Below, in pieces: positions 27,373 to 36,546 of a DNA stretch of 64,000 nucleotides. The position numbers and the translations under genes are program-made. The notes beneath the pieces were generated by a model. That model saw nothing but the letters and a program-made list of their open reading frames with translations. It made no database searches and had not been told where the DNA came from. Every line of letters starts with the position of its first letter. Position 1 is the stretch's first letter. This DNA comes from Roseibium album (lineage in GTDB: Bacteria > Pseudomonadota > Alphaproteobacteria > Rhizobiales > Stappiaceae), in assembly GCF_001404515.1 (NCBI RefSeq), contig NZ_CXWE01000003.1:310001-374000 (forward strand). Direction: 5' to 3'.

Positions 27373-28767
27373 TCAGGCGTGGATTGCGCGGCCAAGCGCG
27401 TCGAGGCAAGCTTCCTTGACGGCTTCGCCGAGTGCCGGGTGTGCATGGCAGGTCCGTGCGACCTCCTCCACACGTGCACCTTTGCTCATGGCCAGAACCA
27501 GCTCGGCAATCAGATCACCGCCGTGGGCACCGCAGATATGCGCGCCCAGCAACGTTCCGTCCGGCGCTGCCAGCACCTTGACGGCGCCATCCGTTTCACC
27601 GGCCGAACGTGCTCGGCTATTGGCCATAAAATTGAATTTTCCGGATATATAGTCGGTGCCGGCTTCCTTCAGCGCCTCTTCCGTCGCGCCGACCGACGCC
27701 ACTTCCGGATCCGTGTAAACAACTCCGGGAACCGTGTTGTAGTCCACGTGCCCGTTTTGCCCGGCGAGCGTTTCGACACAGGCAATCCCGTCTTCCTCGG
27801 CCTTGTGCGCCAGCATCGGACCTGGAACACAATCACCAATCGCATAGATGCCGGGAACGGAAGTTGAGAAGGAACCGTCGATCTCGATGAACCCCCGGTC
27901 GTCGGTTGCGATACCGAGCGTGTCGAGACCCAGCCCGCGCGTTACCGGGCGACGCCCGATTGCCACGAGAACCTTGTCGGCTTCCAGCGTTTCGGTTGTT
28001 TCCTTGCCGACCCGTTCGAGTGTGAGTGTCAGGCTGTCGGCGCCACCCTCGATACCGGTCACCTTGCGTCCCAGTTGGAATTTCAGGCCACGCTTCGTCA
28101 GAGCTCGTTGCGCCAGCTTGGCGATTTCACCGTCATTGCCCGGAAGGATACGGTCAAGAAATTCGACGACGGTCACTTTTGCACCCAGCCGCGACCAGAC
28201 CTGGCCAAGTTCCAGTCCGATAACCCCGGCACCGATAACAACCAGGTGCCGAGGCACATCGGCAAGCGCAAGGGCGCCCGTGCTGCTGAGAATGTTCACT
28301 TCGTCGATCTCGACGCCCGGCAGAGGTGCCGGCTCCGAACCCGTCGCGATCAGGATGTTGCCGGCGGCAAGCAGCATTTCGCCGCCGTCACGAGAAACCC
28401 TGACGACACCCGGTTCGGGGACCGAACCCCAGCCTTCGACGTGCTCAACACCATTCTTCTTGAACAGGAACGCGATACCCTTGGTCAGATCGCCGACGAT
28501 CTTGTCCTTGCGGCCCATCATGGCAGCCAGATCAAGGGTCGCGCCGTCTACGCCGATCCCGTGCGCCGCCAAGTGTTTCAGTTCGGCATACTTCGCCGAA
28601 GAGGTCAAAAGAGCCTTGGAAGGCATGCACCCCACATTGAGGCAGGTTCCCCCCAAGGAACCGCGCCCTTCCACACACGCAACCGACATGCCCAGTTGCG
28701 CAGCGCGAATGGCTGCTACGTATCCACCCGGCCCTCCGCCGATGACAACTAGATCGAAACGCTTCAT
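27373..28767 (-). CDS. lpdA: Dihydrolipoyl dehydrogenase (L protein)
   Basis: 464 aa. FAD site VVIGGGPGGYVAAIRAAQLG, redox-active disulphide GGTCLNVGCMPSK, NAD site VIGAGVIGLELGQVW and the C-terminal catalytic His/Glu in HAHPALGEAVKEA. It reoxidises dihydrolipoate of GcvH or of 2-oxoacid dehydrogenases. Start 28767 has GAGG 8 nt upstream; the open frame to 28887 would overlap glyA. Ten bp after glyA, so this copy most probably serves the glycine cleavage system. Confidence 0.96.
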   Translation of the reverse strand: MKRFDLVVIGGGPGGYVAAIRAAQLGMSVACVEGRGSLGGTCLNVGCMPSKALLTSSAKYAELKHLAAHGIGVDGATLDLAAMMGRKDKIVGDLTKGIAFLFKKNGVEHVEGWGSVPEPGVVRVSRDGGEMLLAAGNILIATGSEPAPLPGVEIDEVNILSSTGALALADVPRHLVVIGAGVIGLELGQVWSRLGAKVTVVEFLDRILPGNDGEIAKLAQRALTKRGLKFQLGRKVTGIEGGADSLTLTLERVGKETTETLEADKVLVAIGRRPVTRGLGLDTLGIATDDRGFIEIDGSFSTSVPGIYAIGDCVPGPMLAHKAEEDGIACVETLAGQNGHVDYNTVPGVVYTDPEVASVGATEEALKEAGTDYISGKFNFMANSRARSAGETDGAVKVLAAPDGTLLGAHICGAHGGDLIAELVLAMSKGARVEEVARTCHAHPALGEAVKEACLDALGRAIHA

Positions 28768-28777
28768 CCTTGCAGCC

Positions 28778-30037
28778 TCAGCTTTCGTAGATCGGAAATT
28801 TCTTGCAGATCGCAAGAACCTCGGCACGGGTAGCAGCTTCAACGTCGGCGTTGCCTTCCGGGTCCTCGCCAAGAGCATCCAGAACATCGGAGATCAGGTG
28901 CCCGATCCGGCGGAATTCCTCGGGCCCGAAGCCGCGCGAACACCCTGCGGCCGTGCCAAGCCGCACACCACTGGTGATCGTCGGCTTTTCCGGATCACCC
29001 GGAACGCCGTTTTTGTTGCAGGTGATTCCGGCACGCTCCAGAGCCGCTTCGGCGGCATTGCCCTTGACACCTTTCGGACGCAGGTCGACCAGCATCAGAT
29101 GATTGTCGGTCCCACCCGAAACGATCGCGCAGCCGCGTTCGATCATGACGTCGGACAATGCCCGGGCGCTGTCCACGACACGCTGGCAATAGGTATTGAA
29201 CTCAGGCTTCAGCGCTTCGCCAAAAGCCACCGCCTTGGCTGCAATTACGTGCATCAGGGGACCGCCCTGGAGACCCGGAAAGACTGCGGAGTTGATCTTT
29301 TTCGCAACGGTCTCGTCATTGGTCAGGATAATTCCGCCACGAGGACCACGCAAGGTTTTATGAGTGGTCGACGTTACAACGTGTGCGTGAGTCATCGGCG
29401 AAGGATGCAGACCGGTCGCGACCAGGCCGGCGATATGCGCCATGTCCACCAGCAGCCAGGCTCCGACCTCGTCCGCAATCTTGCGGAATTTGCCAAAATC
29501 GATAACCCGCGAATAGGCTGACGCGCCCGCGATAATCATCTGCGGCTTTTCGGTGCGGGCAAGATCAGCCACCTGGTCATAGTCGATCACACCTTCCGGC
29601 GTCAGACCGTACTGGACCGGATGAAACCATTTCCCGGACTGCGCCGGCTTGGCGCCATGTGTCAGATGCCCGCCTGCATCGAGCGACATTCCCAGGATGG
29701 TGTCGCCTGGCTTCAGGAGAGCCAGCTTGACGGCACCGTTGGCCTGCGCGCCGGAATGCGGCTGCACGTTCGCGAACTGCGCACCGAAAAGTCGTTTCAA
29801 CCGATCGATTGCTTCCACCTCGACTTCGTCGACGAATTCGCAACCGCCGTAATAACGGCGCGAGGGATAGCCTTCGGCATACTTGTTGGTCAGAACCGAG
29901 CCCTGCGCCTGCAGAACGGCCTTGGAAACAATGTTCTCAGACGCGATCAGTTCGATTTGATCCGCCTGTCGCTTCGCTTCACGATCGATCGACCGGGCGA
30001 TGACCGGATCTGCGTCTTCCAGATTTGTCTGAAACAT
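28778..30037 (-). CDS. glyA: Serine hydroxymethyltransferase
   Basis: 419 aa. PLP lysine in [16 protein letters not shown] and the N-terminal [14 protein letters not shown] region are standard. It interconverts glycine plus 5,10-methylene-THF and serine. ATG 30037 is preceded by GGAGGG with 4 nt spacing; the ATG at 30049 lacks this. First gene of the glycine block and divergent from an XRE-cupin regulator, with a palindrome between them. Other glyA copies may exist elsewhere; this one looks catabolic by context. Confidence 0.97.
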   Translation of the reverse strand: MFQTNLEDADPVIARSIDREAKRQADQIELIASENIVSKAVLQAQGSVLTNKYAEGYPSRRYYGGCEFVDEVEVEAIDRLKRLFGAQFANVQPHSGAQANGAVKLALLKPGDTILGMSLDAGGHLTHGAKPAQSGKWFHPVQYGLTPEGVIDYDQVADLARTEKPQMIIAGASAYSRVIDFGKFRKIADEVGAWLLVDMAHIAGLVATGLHPSPMTHAHVVTSTTHKTLRGPRGGIILTNDETVAKKINSAVFPGLQGGPLMHVIAAKAVAFGEALKPEFNTYCQRVVDSARALSDVMIERGCAIVSGGTDNHLMLVDLRPKGVKGNAAEAALERAGITCNKNGVPGDPEKPTITSGVRLGTAAGCSRGFGPEEFRRIGHLISDVLDALGEDPEGNADVEAATRAEVLAICKKFPIYES

Positions 30038-30091
30038 GGTTCCCTCCATCTGTTTCCCGAAATGCTACTTGTTTCCTTTTCGGCAACTTGT

Positions 30092-30107
30092 GTTTCTTAT
30101 AGGAAAC
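30092..30107. promoter_or_regulatory. Palindromic operator candidate between glyA and the XRE regulator
   Basis: GTTTCTTATAGGAAAC, a 16-bp inverted repeat with one mismatch, in the 149-bp divergent promoter region. A half-site (GTTTCC) lies at 30071-30076. The same motif in perfect form recurs at 30847, at the other end of the regulator gene. A likely binding site for the XRE-cupin regulator. Confidence 0.55.
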
Positions 30108-30186
30108 TTTTCACACATTTGCAACATTAGTTTGCTTAGGAGAAATTTGACCCCTTTTCGAGAATATGCAAGTTATTGGAGAAACA

Positions 30187-30804
30187 ATGGAAAGGCCGGA
30201 CATGGATCCCGTTTCACAAAGCTCTGAGGACGACATCACAAACACGCCTGATGCCGATCATCTTGGAAAAATGATCCGTGAGGCTCGTCTCAAAAAGGGC
30301 TGGACGCTGGAAGAAGCCGGCAAGGCGGCGGGAATTGGCAGGTCGACCTTGTCAAAGATCGAGAACAACCAGACCCGGCCAAGCTTCGACATTGTCCGAC
30401 GGTTGACCAAGGCTCTGGAGCTGAAAACCCCGCAACTGTTCGTGCAGTCGGGACCGAGTGACATTTCCGGTCGCAGAGACGTCACCCTCGCAGGCCAGGG
30501 CGAATCCCAGGACACCCCGACCTATTCTCACGAACTCCTGTGCACCGAGCTCACCAGCAAGCGCATGTTCCCCTATATCAGCACGATCAAGGCCCGCGAC
30601 GTCTCGGAATTCGAGTCCTGGATCCGTCACCGCGGCGAGGAATTCATGTTTGTAATCAGTGGCGAACTGACTTTCTTCACCGAGCATTACAAGCCTTTGC
30701 CGATGAAGGAAGGTGACAGCGTCTACTACGACAGCGGCATGGGTCATGGCTGTGTCTCCACCGGCAAGGAAGACGCCAAGGTTCTCTGGGTGTCACTGGA
30801 ATAG
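30187..30804 (+). CDS. XRE family regulator with C-terminal cupin domain
   Basis: About 205 aa. An N-terminal helix-turn-helix (MIREARLKKGWTLEEAGKAAGIGRSTLSKIENNQ, about 28-60) is joined to a C-terminal cupin fold (about 115-200) with histidines in WIRHRGEEFMFV and GMGHGCVS that can hold a metal or ligand. Such HTH-cupin proteins control amino-acid, polyamine or sulphur-compound catabolism in response to a small molecule. GGAG lies 5 nt before ATG 30187; the frame upstream to 30166 is less likely. Divergence from glyA suggests it controls the glycine/serine block; the effector is unknown. Confidence 0.88.
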   Translation: MERPDMDPVSQSSEDDITNTPDADHLGKMIREARLKKGWTLEEAGKAAGIGRSTLSKIENNQTRPSFDIVRRLTKALELKTPQLFVQSGPSDISGRRDVTLAGQGESQDTPTYSHELLCTELTSKRMFPYISTIKARDVSEFESWIRHRGEEFMFVISGELTFFTEHYKPLPMKEGDSVYYDSGMGHGCVSTGKEDAKVLWVSLE

Positions 30805-30812
30805 GGTGAAGT

Positions 30813-30836
30813 GCCCGGCGCGCAGGACGGCCGGGC
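30813..30836. terminator. Stem-loop between convergent XRE regulator and agmatinase genes
   Basis: GCCCGGC at 30813-30819 pairs with GCCGGGC at 30830-30836. No T-run follows, so intrinsic termination is uncertain, but the position between convergent stops fits. Confidence 0.4.
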
Positions 30837-30846
30837 TGCAGATGGT

Positions 30847-30862
30847 GTTTCCTGTAGGAAAC
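30847..30862. promoter_or_regulatory. Second GTTTCCT-AGGAAAC palindrome
   Basis: GTTTCCTGTAGGAAAC, perfect 7-bp arms, directly after the agmatinase stop codon and 43 bp after the regulator stop. It matches the glyA-promoter palindrome at 15 of 16 positions counted with central variation, so it is likely a site for the same protein. Its location between two gene ends is unusual for an operator. Confidence 0.4.
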
Positions 30863-31828
30863 TTACGTCTTGTTGTGGAAAATGAACCCGATGAAGTTCA
30901 ACAGGACCTGCGCCGCCAGGATTTGCGTGCTCTGGCTCGGATCATAGTCCGGCGCGACCTCTACCAGATCGATACCGGCGACATCGCCCCGTTTTGACAG
31001 GCCCTGCAGGATTTCCAGAACGTCATAGTAAAGAAAACCGCCATGGCTCGGTGTCCCTGTACCCGGCGCGATTGAGGGGCAGAAGGCGTCAATGTCAATG
31101 GTGACGTAGTAGCGGACACCAGCCGGGATCCGCTCCAGAACGGCATCTGTCCCAAGCTTGCGAACCTGGCGGACAGACAGAATGTCCGAACCCCGCGCAC
31201 GTGCATCAGCATAGCCTTCCTTCGCGGTTGACGACACATTGCGAATACCGAGCTGTGTCATCCCTGAGACATAGTCTTTTTCAATCGCTCTGCGCATCGG
31301 GTTGCCGTGTCCTGCCGTCACCCCGTGACGCTCGTCGACGAAGTCCAGATGGGCATCGATCTGAATTACGTGGATCGGCCCGTTCTTCGCACAATCCTCC
31401 TCAAAGGCATTGATGCAGGGAATGTTGACAGAATGATCCCCGCCGATCACGAGCGGTAGTGCACCTGCGTCGAGGATTTTTTTCACGCCGTATTCGATAT
31501 TGGCGTGGCTCTCCTCGGTCTTGGTGTGAATGATGTCGGCATCGCCGATATCGACAATCCGGACCTCCTCGCCGAGATAGGTGGCGTCATCCTCGTGATC
31601 ATAGGCGCCTGCATGCCCGAAACTGAACAGCGTCGATGCCTCCCGCACGGACCTTGGACCGAACCGCGCACCGGACCGGAATTGGCAACCGAAGTCAAAT
31701 GGGGCTCCAAGCACGGCAACATCGGCAGAAATCTTTTCCCAGTCGGAAACGTATTCTCTTTTGCCAAAGGTCGCGATACCGACAAAGGGCAGGTTCAAAC
31801 GGCCGGATTCATAGCCATGTCCTGACAT
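30863..31828 (-). CDS. speB: Agmatinase / ureohydrolase family protein
   Basis: 321 aa. Manganese-site motifs of the arginase fold: GGDHSVNIP, IDAHLDFVD and TIDIDAFCPSIAPGTGTP; the last usually reads D-x-D-x-x-D-P, here with Cys in place of the third Asp. It hydrolyses a guanidino compound (agmatine, guanidinobutyrate or similar) to urea and an amine; which one cannot be told. GGAG lies 6 nt before ATG 31828; the frame to 31879 has no such site. Convergent with the XRE-cupin gene. Confidence 0.85.
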   Translation of the reverse strand: MSGHGYESGRLNLPFVGIATFGKREYVSDWEKISADVAVLGAPFDFGCQFRSGARFGPRSVREASTLFSFGHAGAYDHEDDATYLGEEVRIVDIGDADIIHTKTEESHANIEYGVKKILDAGALPLVIGGDHSVNIPCINAFEEDCAKNGPIHVIQIDAHLDFVDERHGVTAGHGNPMRRAIEKDYVSGMTQLGIRNVSSTAKEGYADARARGSDILSVRQVRKLGTDAVLERIPAGVRYYVTIDIDAFCPSIAPGTGTPSHGGFLYYDVLEILQGLSKRGDVAGIDLVEVAPDYDPSQSTQILAAQVLLNFIGFIFHNKT

Positions 31829-32042
31829 GAGGCACTCCGTAACATGTGTCATTGCACCAACAAGGGTGGCAACACACACTGCTGGAAAACCGGTCGTTTG
31901 GAAACAACTGCGTTTACGCGGCCATCAGGCAATTTCCCGAAGGTAAAAACCGGAAGTGACGAACACCTGAAGATAAAACCGCGCTTGGATACCAGAAAGA
32001 TGATGGTGCTCGGGCAGCCGGCAGGCGATAGCGCAACATTTG

Positions 32043-32127
32043 TGGTGCCCCCCGCCGGAATCGAACCGGCACTCCCTAAGGAACGGGATTTTGAATCCCG
32101 CGCGTCTACCAGTTCCGCCAGAGGGGC
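32043..32127 (-). tRNA. tRNA-Leu (anticodon CAA)
   Basis: 85 nt read on the minus strand: acceptor GCCCCTC paired with GGGGGGC (one T-G pair), D-arm GGCGGAACTGGTAGACGC region, anticodon stem GGGAT/ATCCC enclosing loop TTCAAAA with anticodon CAA, a long variable arm, T-loop GGTTCGATTCC and an encoded CCA at 32043-32045. The long variable arm is typical of leucine tRNAs. Confidence 0.96.
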
Positions 32128-32341
32128 AACTGACACCGGAGAGGGTGCCTATCATGGTCACTCCGGCGATGCAAGCAATAGCTCGCTGTCCAAGACCTGA
32201 ATTCACAAGCCACCCAATGCTTATCAGGAGTTGTGGAAATTCAGGGCCCCTTGGAATTCTTGCAACATTCGCCAGCGAACAAAAGCGCAAATTGTGCGCT
32301 TTTTCTGGACAAGCGTTTTGGGCTTGTTTAGAAAAAGCATC

Positions 32342-33907
32342 ATGAGCAAATCAGGACGGGAAATCGAGCTTAAGCTTGAATTGGATCAGGCGGCCCAGGA
32401 CGCCATCAAACGGGCGGGCAACATTGAGGGTTTCACCGCCAGCCGCACAGTGACCAAGACCTTGCAGTCGATTTATTTCGACACGCAGGACCAGTCTCTG
32501 CGCAAGGCAAAAATCTCTCTCAGGGTAAGAAAGTCAGGCCGCAGCTGGCTTCAGACGGTCAAGATCGGAACAGGAGTTGTTGCCGGACTGTCGTCGCCGA
32601 TCGAGGCGGAACACCCGGTAAAGGGCCGCGCCCTGGATTTCTCGGTGATCGAAGATCCGGACGTAAGCAAGATGCTTGCAAAGGTTATCGGCGATGCGCC
32701 CTTGTCGGAGTGCTTCGAGACGGTCATGAAGCGAACCACCCGCCAGTTGAAGCGGGAGAACGACGACGCTCACGTCGAGCTTGCCTTCGACACCGGCAAC
32801 ATTCTCGCCGGTGAGGGCAGTCAGCCTCTGGTTGAACTCGAGATGGAACTGATGTCGGGTTCGAGCCAGGCGATCTACGAGGTCGCCAAGGCTCTCTTGA
32901 AGGATGTTCCCTTCCGGTTTTCGCCCTACAGCAAGGCGGAACGCGGGTACAGGTTCGCCGAAGGCCAGAAATCTGAAACGCCGGATCCCTACTTTGCCGA
33001 AAAGATAAAGTTTACGCGCGGAACGAGCGTGGAACTGGCGTTTCGCGATGTGCTGCGCTCCTGCCTGAAGCAGATTTGTGAAAACCGCGTTGTCGTTCTC
33101 GCCTCAGAAGATCCTGAAGGCCCGCATCAGCTTCGCGTCGGTCTGCGCCGTCTGCGCAGCGCCTTTCGCCTGTTCAAACCGGTCCTCAATCCTGCGACAG
33201 TCGCGCCATTGGACCGGATGGCACGCACGATCGCCCAGGAAGCCGGCTCGATCCGTGACATTGATGTCCTGATCGAAGAGATTGTCGAACCGCTGGTCGA
33301 CAAGGCACCCGATATCCTGTCTTTCGATGCTTTGCTGGAAGCGCTCCATGCCGCGCGCGACAAGGACACGCGCAGTTCCGTGATCAATCATCTGAAATCT
33401 GCCGAGGTCAATCGCTTCATTCTGGATCTTGCAGCCTACACGGAAGGTCGCGGCTGGCTCGATCCGGAAAATTTTCACCAGACGTCGTTGCTGGCGCAGC
33501 CGATCGAGGCTTATTCGAGCAAGGCACTCGCCAGGCAGTGGAAGAAGGTTGTCGGCTACGGCAAGCGGTTGGAGGACCTGACCATTCCCGAGCGCCACGA
33601 CATGCGCAAGGCTATGAAGAAAATGCGTTACGGCATTGAATTCTTCGACAGCCTGTACTCCGCAGACACGGTCAAACCGTTCTTGAAACGGATGAAAAAA
33701 CTGCAGGATATTTTCGGATATCTCAATGACGTCGCAATGGCTGAATCCTTGCCTGAAAGATGCAACGTGACCGGCAGGAACGCACTCGCCGCAAACCAGG
33801 CCATCGGCTTTGTCATCGGTTGGCACGAAGCTCAATGCCAGGCCATGTGGCAACACGCCAAAGGCAACTGGAAGGCCACTCAAGAAACGCCGCGTTTCTG
33901 GGTCTGA
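32342..33907 (+). CDS. CYTH and CHAD domain-containing protein (triphosphatase-like)
   Basis: About 521 aa. The N-terminus carries the CYTH signature EIELKLEL (ExExK) and further basic/acidic strands up to about residue 210, the tunnel fold that hydrolyses inorganic triphosphate or similar. From about 230 to 510 follows a CHAD helical domain with conserved histidine/arginine pairs (GPHQLRVGLRRLRSAFRLF and RHDMRKAMKKMRYGIEFF), which binds polyphosphate. The pair matches YgiF-like proteins. The frame extends upstream to 32231, but MSKSGREIELK is the natural domain start; no strong ribosome binding site is seen. Confidence 0.88.
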   Translation: MSKSGREIELKLELDQAAQDAIKRAGNIEGFTASRTVTKTLQSIYFDTQDQSLRKAKISLRVRKSGRSWLQTVKIGTGVVAGLSSPIEAEHPVKGRALDFSVIEDPDVSKMLAKVIGDAPLSECFETVMKRTTRQLKRENDDAHVELAFDTGNILAGEGSQPLVELEMELMSGSSQAIYEVAKALLKDVPFRFSPYSKAERGYRFAEGQKSETPDPYFAEKIKFTRGTSVELAFRDVLRSCLKQICENRVVVLASEDPEGPHQLRVGLRRLRSAFRLFKPVLNPATVAPLDRMARTIAQEAGSIRDIDVLIEEIVEPLVDKAPDILSFDALLEALHAARDKDTRSSVINHLKSAEVNRFILDLAAYTEGRGWLDPENFHQTSLLAQPIEAYSSKALARQWKKVVGYGKRLEDLTIPERHDMRKAMKKMRYGIEFFDSLYSADTVKPFLKRMKKLQDIFGYLNDVAMAESLPERCNVTGRNALAANQAIGFVIGWHEAQCQAMWQHAKGNWKATQETPRFWV

Positions 33908-33973
33908 CCTGCAAGGCGGCACACGAAATGCGACCGACTGCAAATCAGATTGGCTGGCCCACGATCGACCGGG

Positions 33974-34879
33974 TCAGGCATTTGCGACCGATACGAGCGT
34001 TTCGCGAAGCCACTTGTGCTTGGGGTCTCGCGTCATGCGAGGATGCCAACTTGCGACAATTTCCAGGTAGGGCAGTTCCAAAGGGGTCCTGATCCGCGAA
34101 AATCCGTGGTCAAAAGTTTCGGCGATCCGGCCAGGAACAAAGGCCAGCAGACTTTTTGATTTCATCATTTGCAGGAGCATCGCGAAGGTCGGCACTGCAA
34201 GCACGACATTCCTTTCTCTTCCAGCCGCCGCCAGTGTGTCGTCAATCGGTCCGCGAAAACTGCCACCCGTCGGATCGACGAAAGCGTGGTCGAGACTGCA
34301 AAGCCGATCCAGCGCAATTTCCTCACCCTCCTCAAAGTTCCCGTAGCTCGAAAGACAAACAAAACCATCCTTGTACAAGATACGCGCAGGCAGGTCAGGC
34401 ACCGCCAGTTCGCGATCGCTCAAAATGAGATCGATTTCCCCTCTCTCCAGTTGACCGGCAACTCCGTCGGCTGGTCTCGGAAGGATCGACACGCGAGCAT
34501 GGGGCGCTGCCAGGAACACTTTTTCAGTAAAGGATCCCAGAATCGTGTGCTGGAGATAGTCGCTGCCACAAATTCTGGCTGTGAAGGAAGACCTGCCGGG
34601 ATCAAAATCGTCCGAAACAAGAAGCAGGCCGATTTCTTCCAAAAGGTCCGCAACCCTTGATGCAATTCCATCAGCCCTCGGCGTGGGCACGATACCGTGA
34701 GAGGTGCGCACGAAGAGGTCGTCGTCAAATGTTTCCCGAAGTCGTTTCAGCATCCCGGACACGGTTGGTTGCGTGAGGGAGAGCCTGGATGCTGCCCGTG
34801 TAACACTACGCTCTGAGTAAAGCGCATCAAATGCGACCAGCAGATTGAGGTCCGTGTTCCTGATATTGATTTTCGACAT
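33974..34879 (-). CDS. LysR family transcriptional regulator
   Basis: 301 aa. N-terminal winged helix (NLLVAFDALYSERSVTRAASRLSLTQPTVSGML, about 10-45) and a substrate-binding domain thereafter. The opening resembles NodD/SyrM/LinR-type regulators (RNTDLNLLVAFDAL). It is divergent from a DUF1127 gene with an LTTR-like inverted repeat between them, and convergent with the CYTH-CHAD gene. The ligand is unknown. Confidence 0.9.
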   Translation of the reverse strand: MSKINIRNTDLNLLVAFDALYSERSVTRAASRLSLTQPTVSGMLKRLRETFDDDLFVRTSHGIVPTPRADGIASRVADLLEEIGLLLVSDDFDPGRSSFTARICGSDYLQHTILGSFTEKVFLAAPHARVSILPRPADGVAGQLERGEIDLILSDRELAVPDLPARILYKDGFVCLSSYGNFEEGEEIALDRLCSLDHAFVDPTGGSFRGPIDDTLAAAGRERNVVLAVPTFAMLLQMMKSKSLLAFVPGRIAETFDHGFSRIRTPLELPYLEIVASWHPRMTRDPKHKWLRETLVSVANA

Positions 34880-34884
34880 AACAG

Positions 34885-34911
34885 TTATTCAATATTACAT
34901 TTTGAACAATA
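34885..34911. promoter_or_regulatory. LTTR-type inverted repeat in the LysR/DUF1127 intergenic region
   Basis: TTCAA at 34888-34892 and TTGAA at 34902-34906, embedded in a longer imperfect inverted repeat, 6 bp from the LysR start. The T-N11-A spacing type and position fit LysR autoregulation and control of the divergent gene. Confidence 0.45.
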
Positions 34912-34963
34912 ACAAGCGAAACGCAAGTATCTCTCTGTTCCGCGAAACTGGTGGCAAAGAGAG

Positions 34964-35191
34964 ATGGCCGAGGAATCGAAAGACTGTCCTGCATTGCAAT
35001 CAAGCGTGTTCAGGACGCTCCTGTCCGCATGGTCGGAGATGTTCCGGGTTTGGCGTCAGAAACGGCATGACTGCAGACAACTGAATTTGCTCAGCGACTC
35101 CGGCCTCAAGGATCTGGCAATCGATCGCAGCGAGATCCCGTCCATCGTCCACGCGGGCACTAACGAACGCCGTCGAAATCATGGCGACTGA
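34964..35191 (+). CDS. DUF1127 domain-containing small protein
   Basis: 75 aa. The middle (WRQKRHDCRQLNLLSDSGLKDLAIDRSEI, about 33-61) matches the DUF1127 pattern, an Arg-rich helix followed by L-S-D-x-x-L-x-D-I/L-G/A-x-x-R. Short DUF1127 proteins in alphaproteobacteria bind RNA and affect phosphate or carbon metabolism and sRNA maturation. AAGAGAG precedes the ATG. Divergent from the LysR gene and 113 bp before the MFS gene. Confidence 0.75.
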   Translation: MAEESKDCPALQSSVFRTLLSAWSEMFRVWRQKRHDCRQLNLLSDSGLKDLAIDRSEIPSIVHAGTNERRRNHGD

Positions 35192-35304
35192 AGCGATACC
35201 GCGACACGGGAACCCGGTTGGCAACCTGTGCCTGGACAGCGCGGAAACAGCAATCCTCAAGCTTGGCAACGCCTTTTTCGCCCTCAACACATCGGAGAAT
35301 TCAT

Positions 35305-36546
35305 ATGCCAGCAACGTCCAATCCGGCAGCGCGATTTCTGTTCGATCCGCGCTTCGTGTTGCTCGCCGGATCGCTGATTGCGCTCGTGGCTCTTGGCATG
35401 CGGCATTCCTTCGGCCTGTTCCTTGATCCTATTGCCGGCAGTCTTCCGGATGTGGACCGGGAAGCCTTCGGGTTCGCGATCGCGCTGCAGAACCTCATGT
35501 GGGGTGTGGCGCAACCCTTTGCCGGCATGATTGCCGACCGGTTCGGCAGCGCCAGGGTGATTTTTGTCGGCGGCATGCTTTACGCTGGCGGACTTGTCTG
35601 CGCGTCAGCCGCATCGACATCTCTCGGTCTGGTGCTCGGCTTCGGTGTGCTCGTCGGCGTCGGCTTGAGTGCCACAAGTTACGCGGTTGTTCTGGGCGCG
35701 GTAGGACGACGGTTTCCACCCGAGCGCCGCACGTCAGCCCTTGGTATTGCCTCGCTTGGAGGATCTTTGGGCATCTTCCTGTCGGTTCCGGTCACCTTGA
35801 GCCTGATTGATTCACTGAGCTGGCCCACGGCACTCGTTAGCCTGGCGCTTGTCGCGGCAGTCATCTGTGTTCTGGCGCCGGCCCTGAGTGGACGATCTGT
35901 AGAACCCAATGCCGATCAAACGCTGAAATCCGCACTTGGAGAAGCCCTGTCACATCGTGGATTTGTGCTGCTTGTTCTCGGCTTTTTCGTCTGCGGGTTC
36001 CAACTCGCATTCATCGGCACTCATTTGCCTGCCTACCTGCTGGACAGGCATCTTGCGCCCTGGCTTGGTGGCGCCGCACTCGCCACGATCGGCGCAACGA
36101 ATATCGCCGGGACATTCGTCTGCGGTGTACTGGGTGACATTCTCAGCAAGAAGAAGATCCTGGTTGCCCTCTACCTGGCGAGATCTGGTGCCGTGGCAGT
36201 GTTCGTTTTATTGGTGCCGTCCGATGTTTCCACACTGCTGTTTGCAGCAGTGATGGGCTTTACCTGGCTCGGAACGGTTCCGCTTACCACTGGAATCGTC
36301 GCTCAGATCTTCGGCGCCCGGTATCTGGCAACGCTTGTCGGCATTGTATTTCTCATGCACCAGATCGGGAGCTTTCTGGGCGCCTGGCTTGGCGGGCTCG
36401 TGTTCGAACACACCGGCAATTACGACATCATGTGGTGGAGCGTTGTGGCATCCGGCGTCCTCGCCGCGGTGATTCATCTTCCGATCAACGAACGCTCACT
36501 GGCAGATGAGGGAGCCGTTCCCGGGAGAGTCTTGCGCAATGCCTGA
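35305..36546 (+). CDS. MFS transporter
   Basis: 413 aa, 12 hydrophobic segments with the loop 2-3 motif ADRFGSARVIFVGG. The general type (MRHSFGLFLDPI, QNLMWGVAQPFAGMIAD) resembles the oxalate/formate and monocarboxylate-like MFS exporters. ATG 35305 has GGAG 7 nt upstream; the open frame to 35218 has no support. Followed by two small genes in the same direction. The substrate is unknown. Confidence 0.92.
   Translation: MPATSNPAARFLFDPRFVLLAGSLIALVALGMRHSFGLFLDPIAGSLPDVDREAFGFAIALQNLMWGVAQPFAGMIADRFGSARVIFVGGMLYAGGLVCASAASTSLGLVLGFGVLVGVGLSATSYAVVLGAVGRRFPPERRTSALGIASLGGSLGIFLSVPVTLSLIDSLSWPTALVSLALVAAVICVLAPALSGRSVEPNADQTLKSALGEALSHRGFVLLVLGFFVCGFQLAFIGTHLPAYLLDRHLAPWLGGAALATIGATNIAGTFVCGVLGDILSKKKILVALYLARSGAVAVFVLLVPSDVSTLLFAAVMGFTWLGTVPLTTGIVAQIFGARYLATLVGIVFLMHQIGSFLGAWLGGLVFEHTGNYDIMWWSVVASGVLAAVIHLPINERSLADEGAVPGRVLRNA

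Noticed and set aside
27848..29521. 557-codon plus-strand frame opposite lpdA and glyA
   Set aside because: It spans two real genes on the other strand; composition (Ser, Arg, Pro) is typical of antisense frames in GC-rich DNA.
30847..30862. Palindrome read as an intrinsic terminator of the agmatinase gene
   Set aside because: Arms are only 7 bp and AT-rich with a 2-nt centre too small for a loop, and the same word occurs in the glyA promoter, so an operator is more likely.
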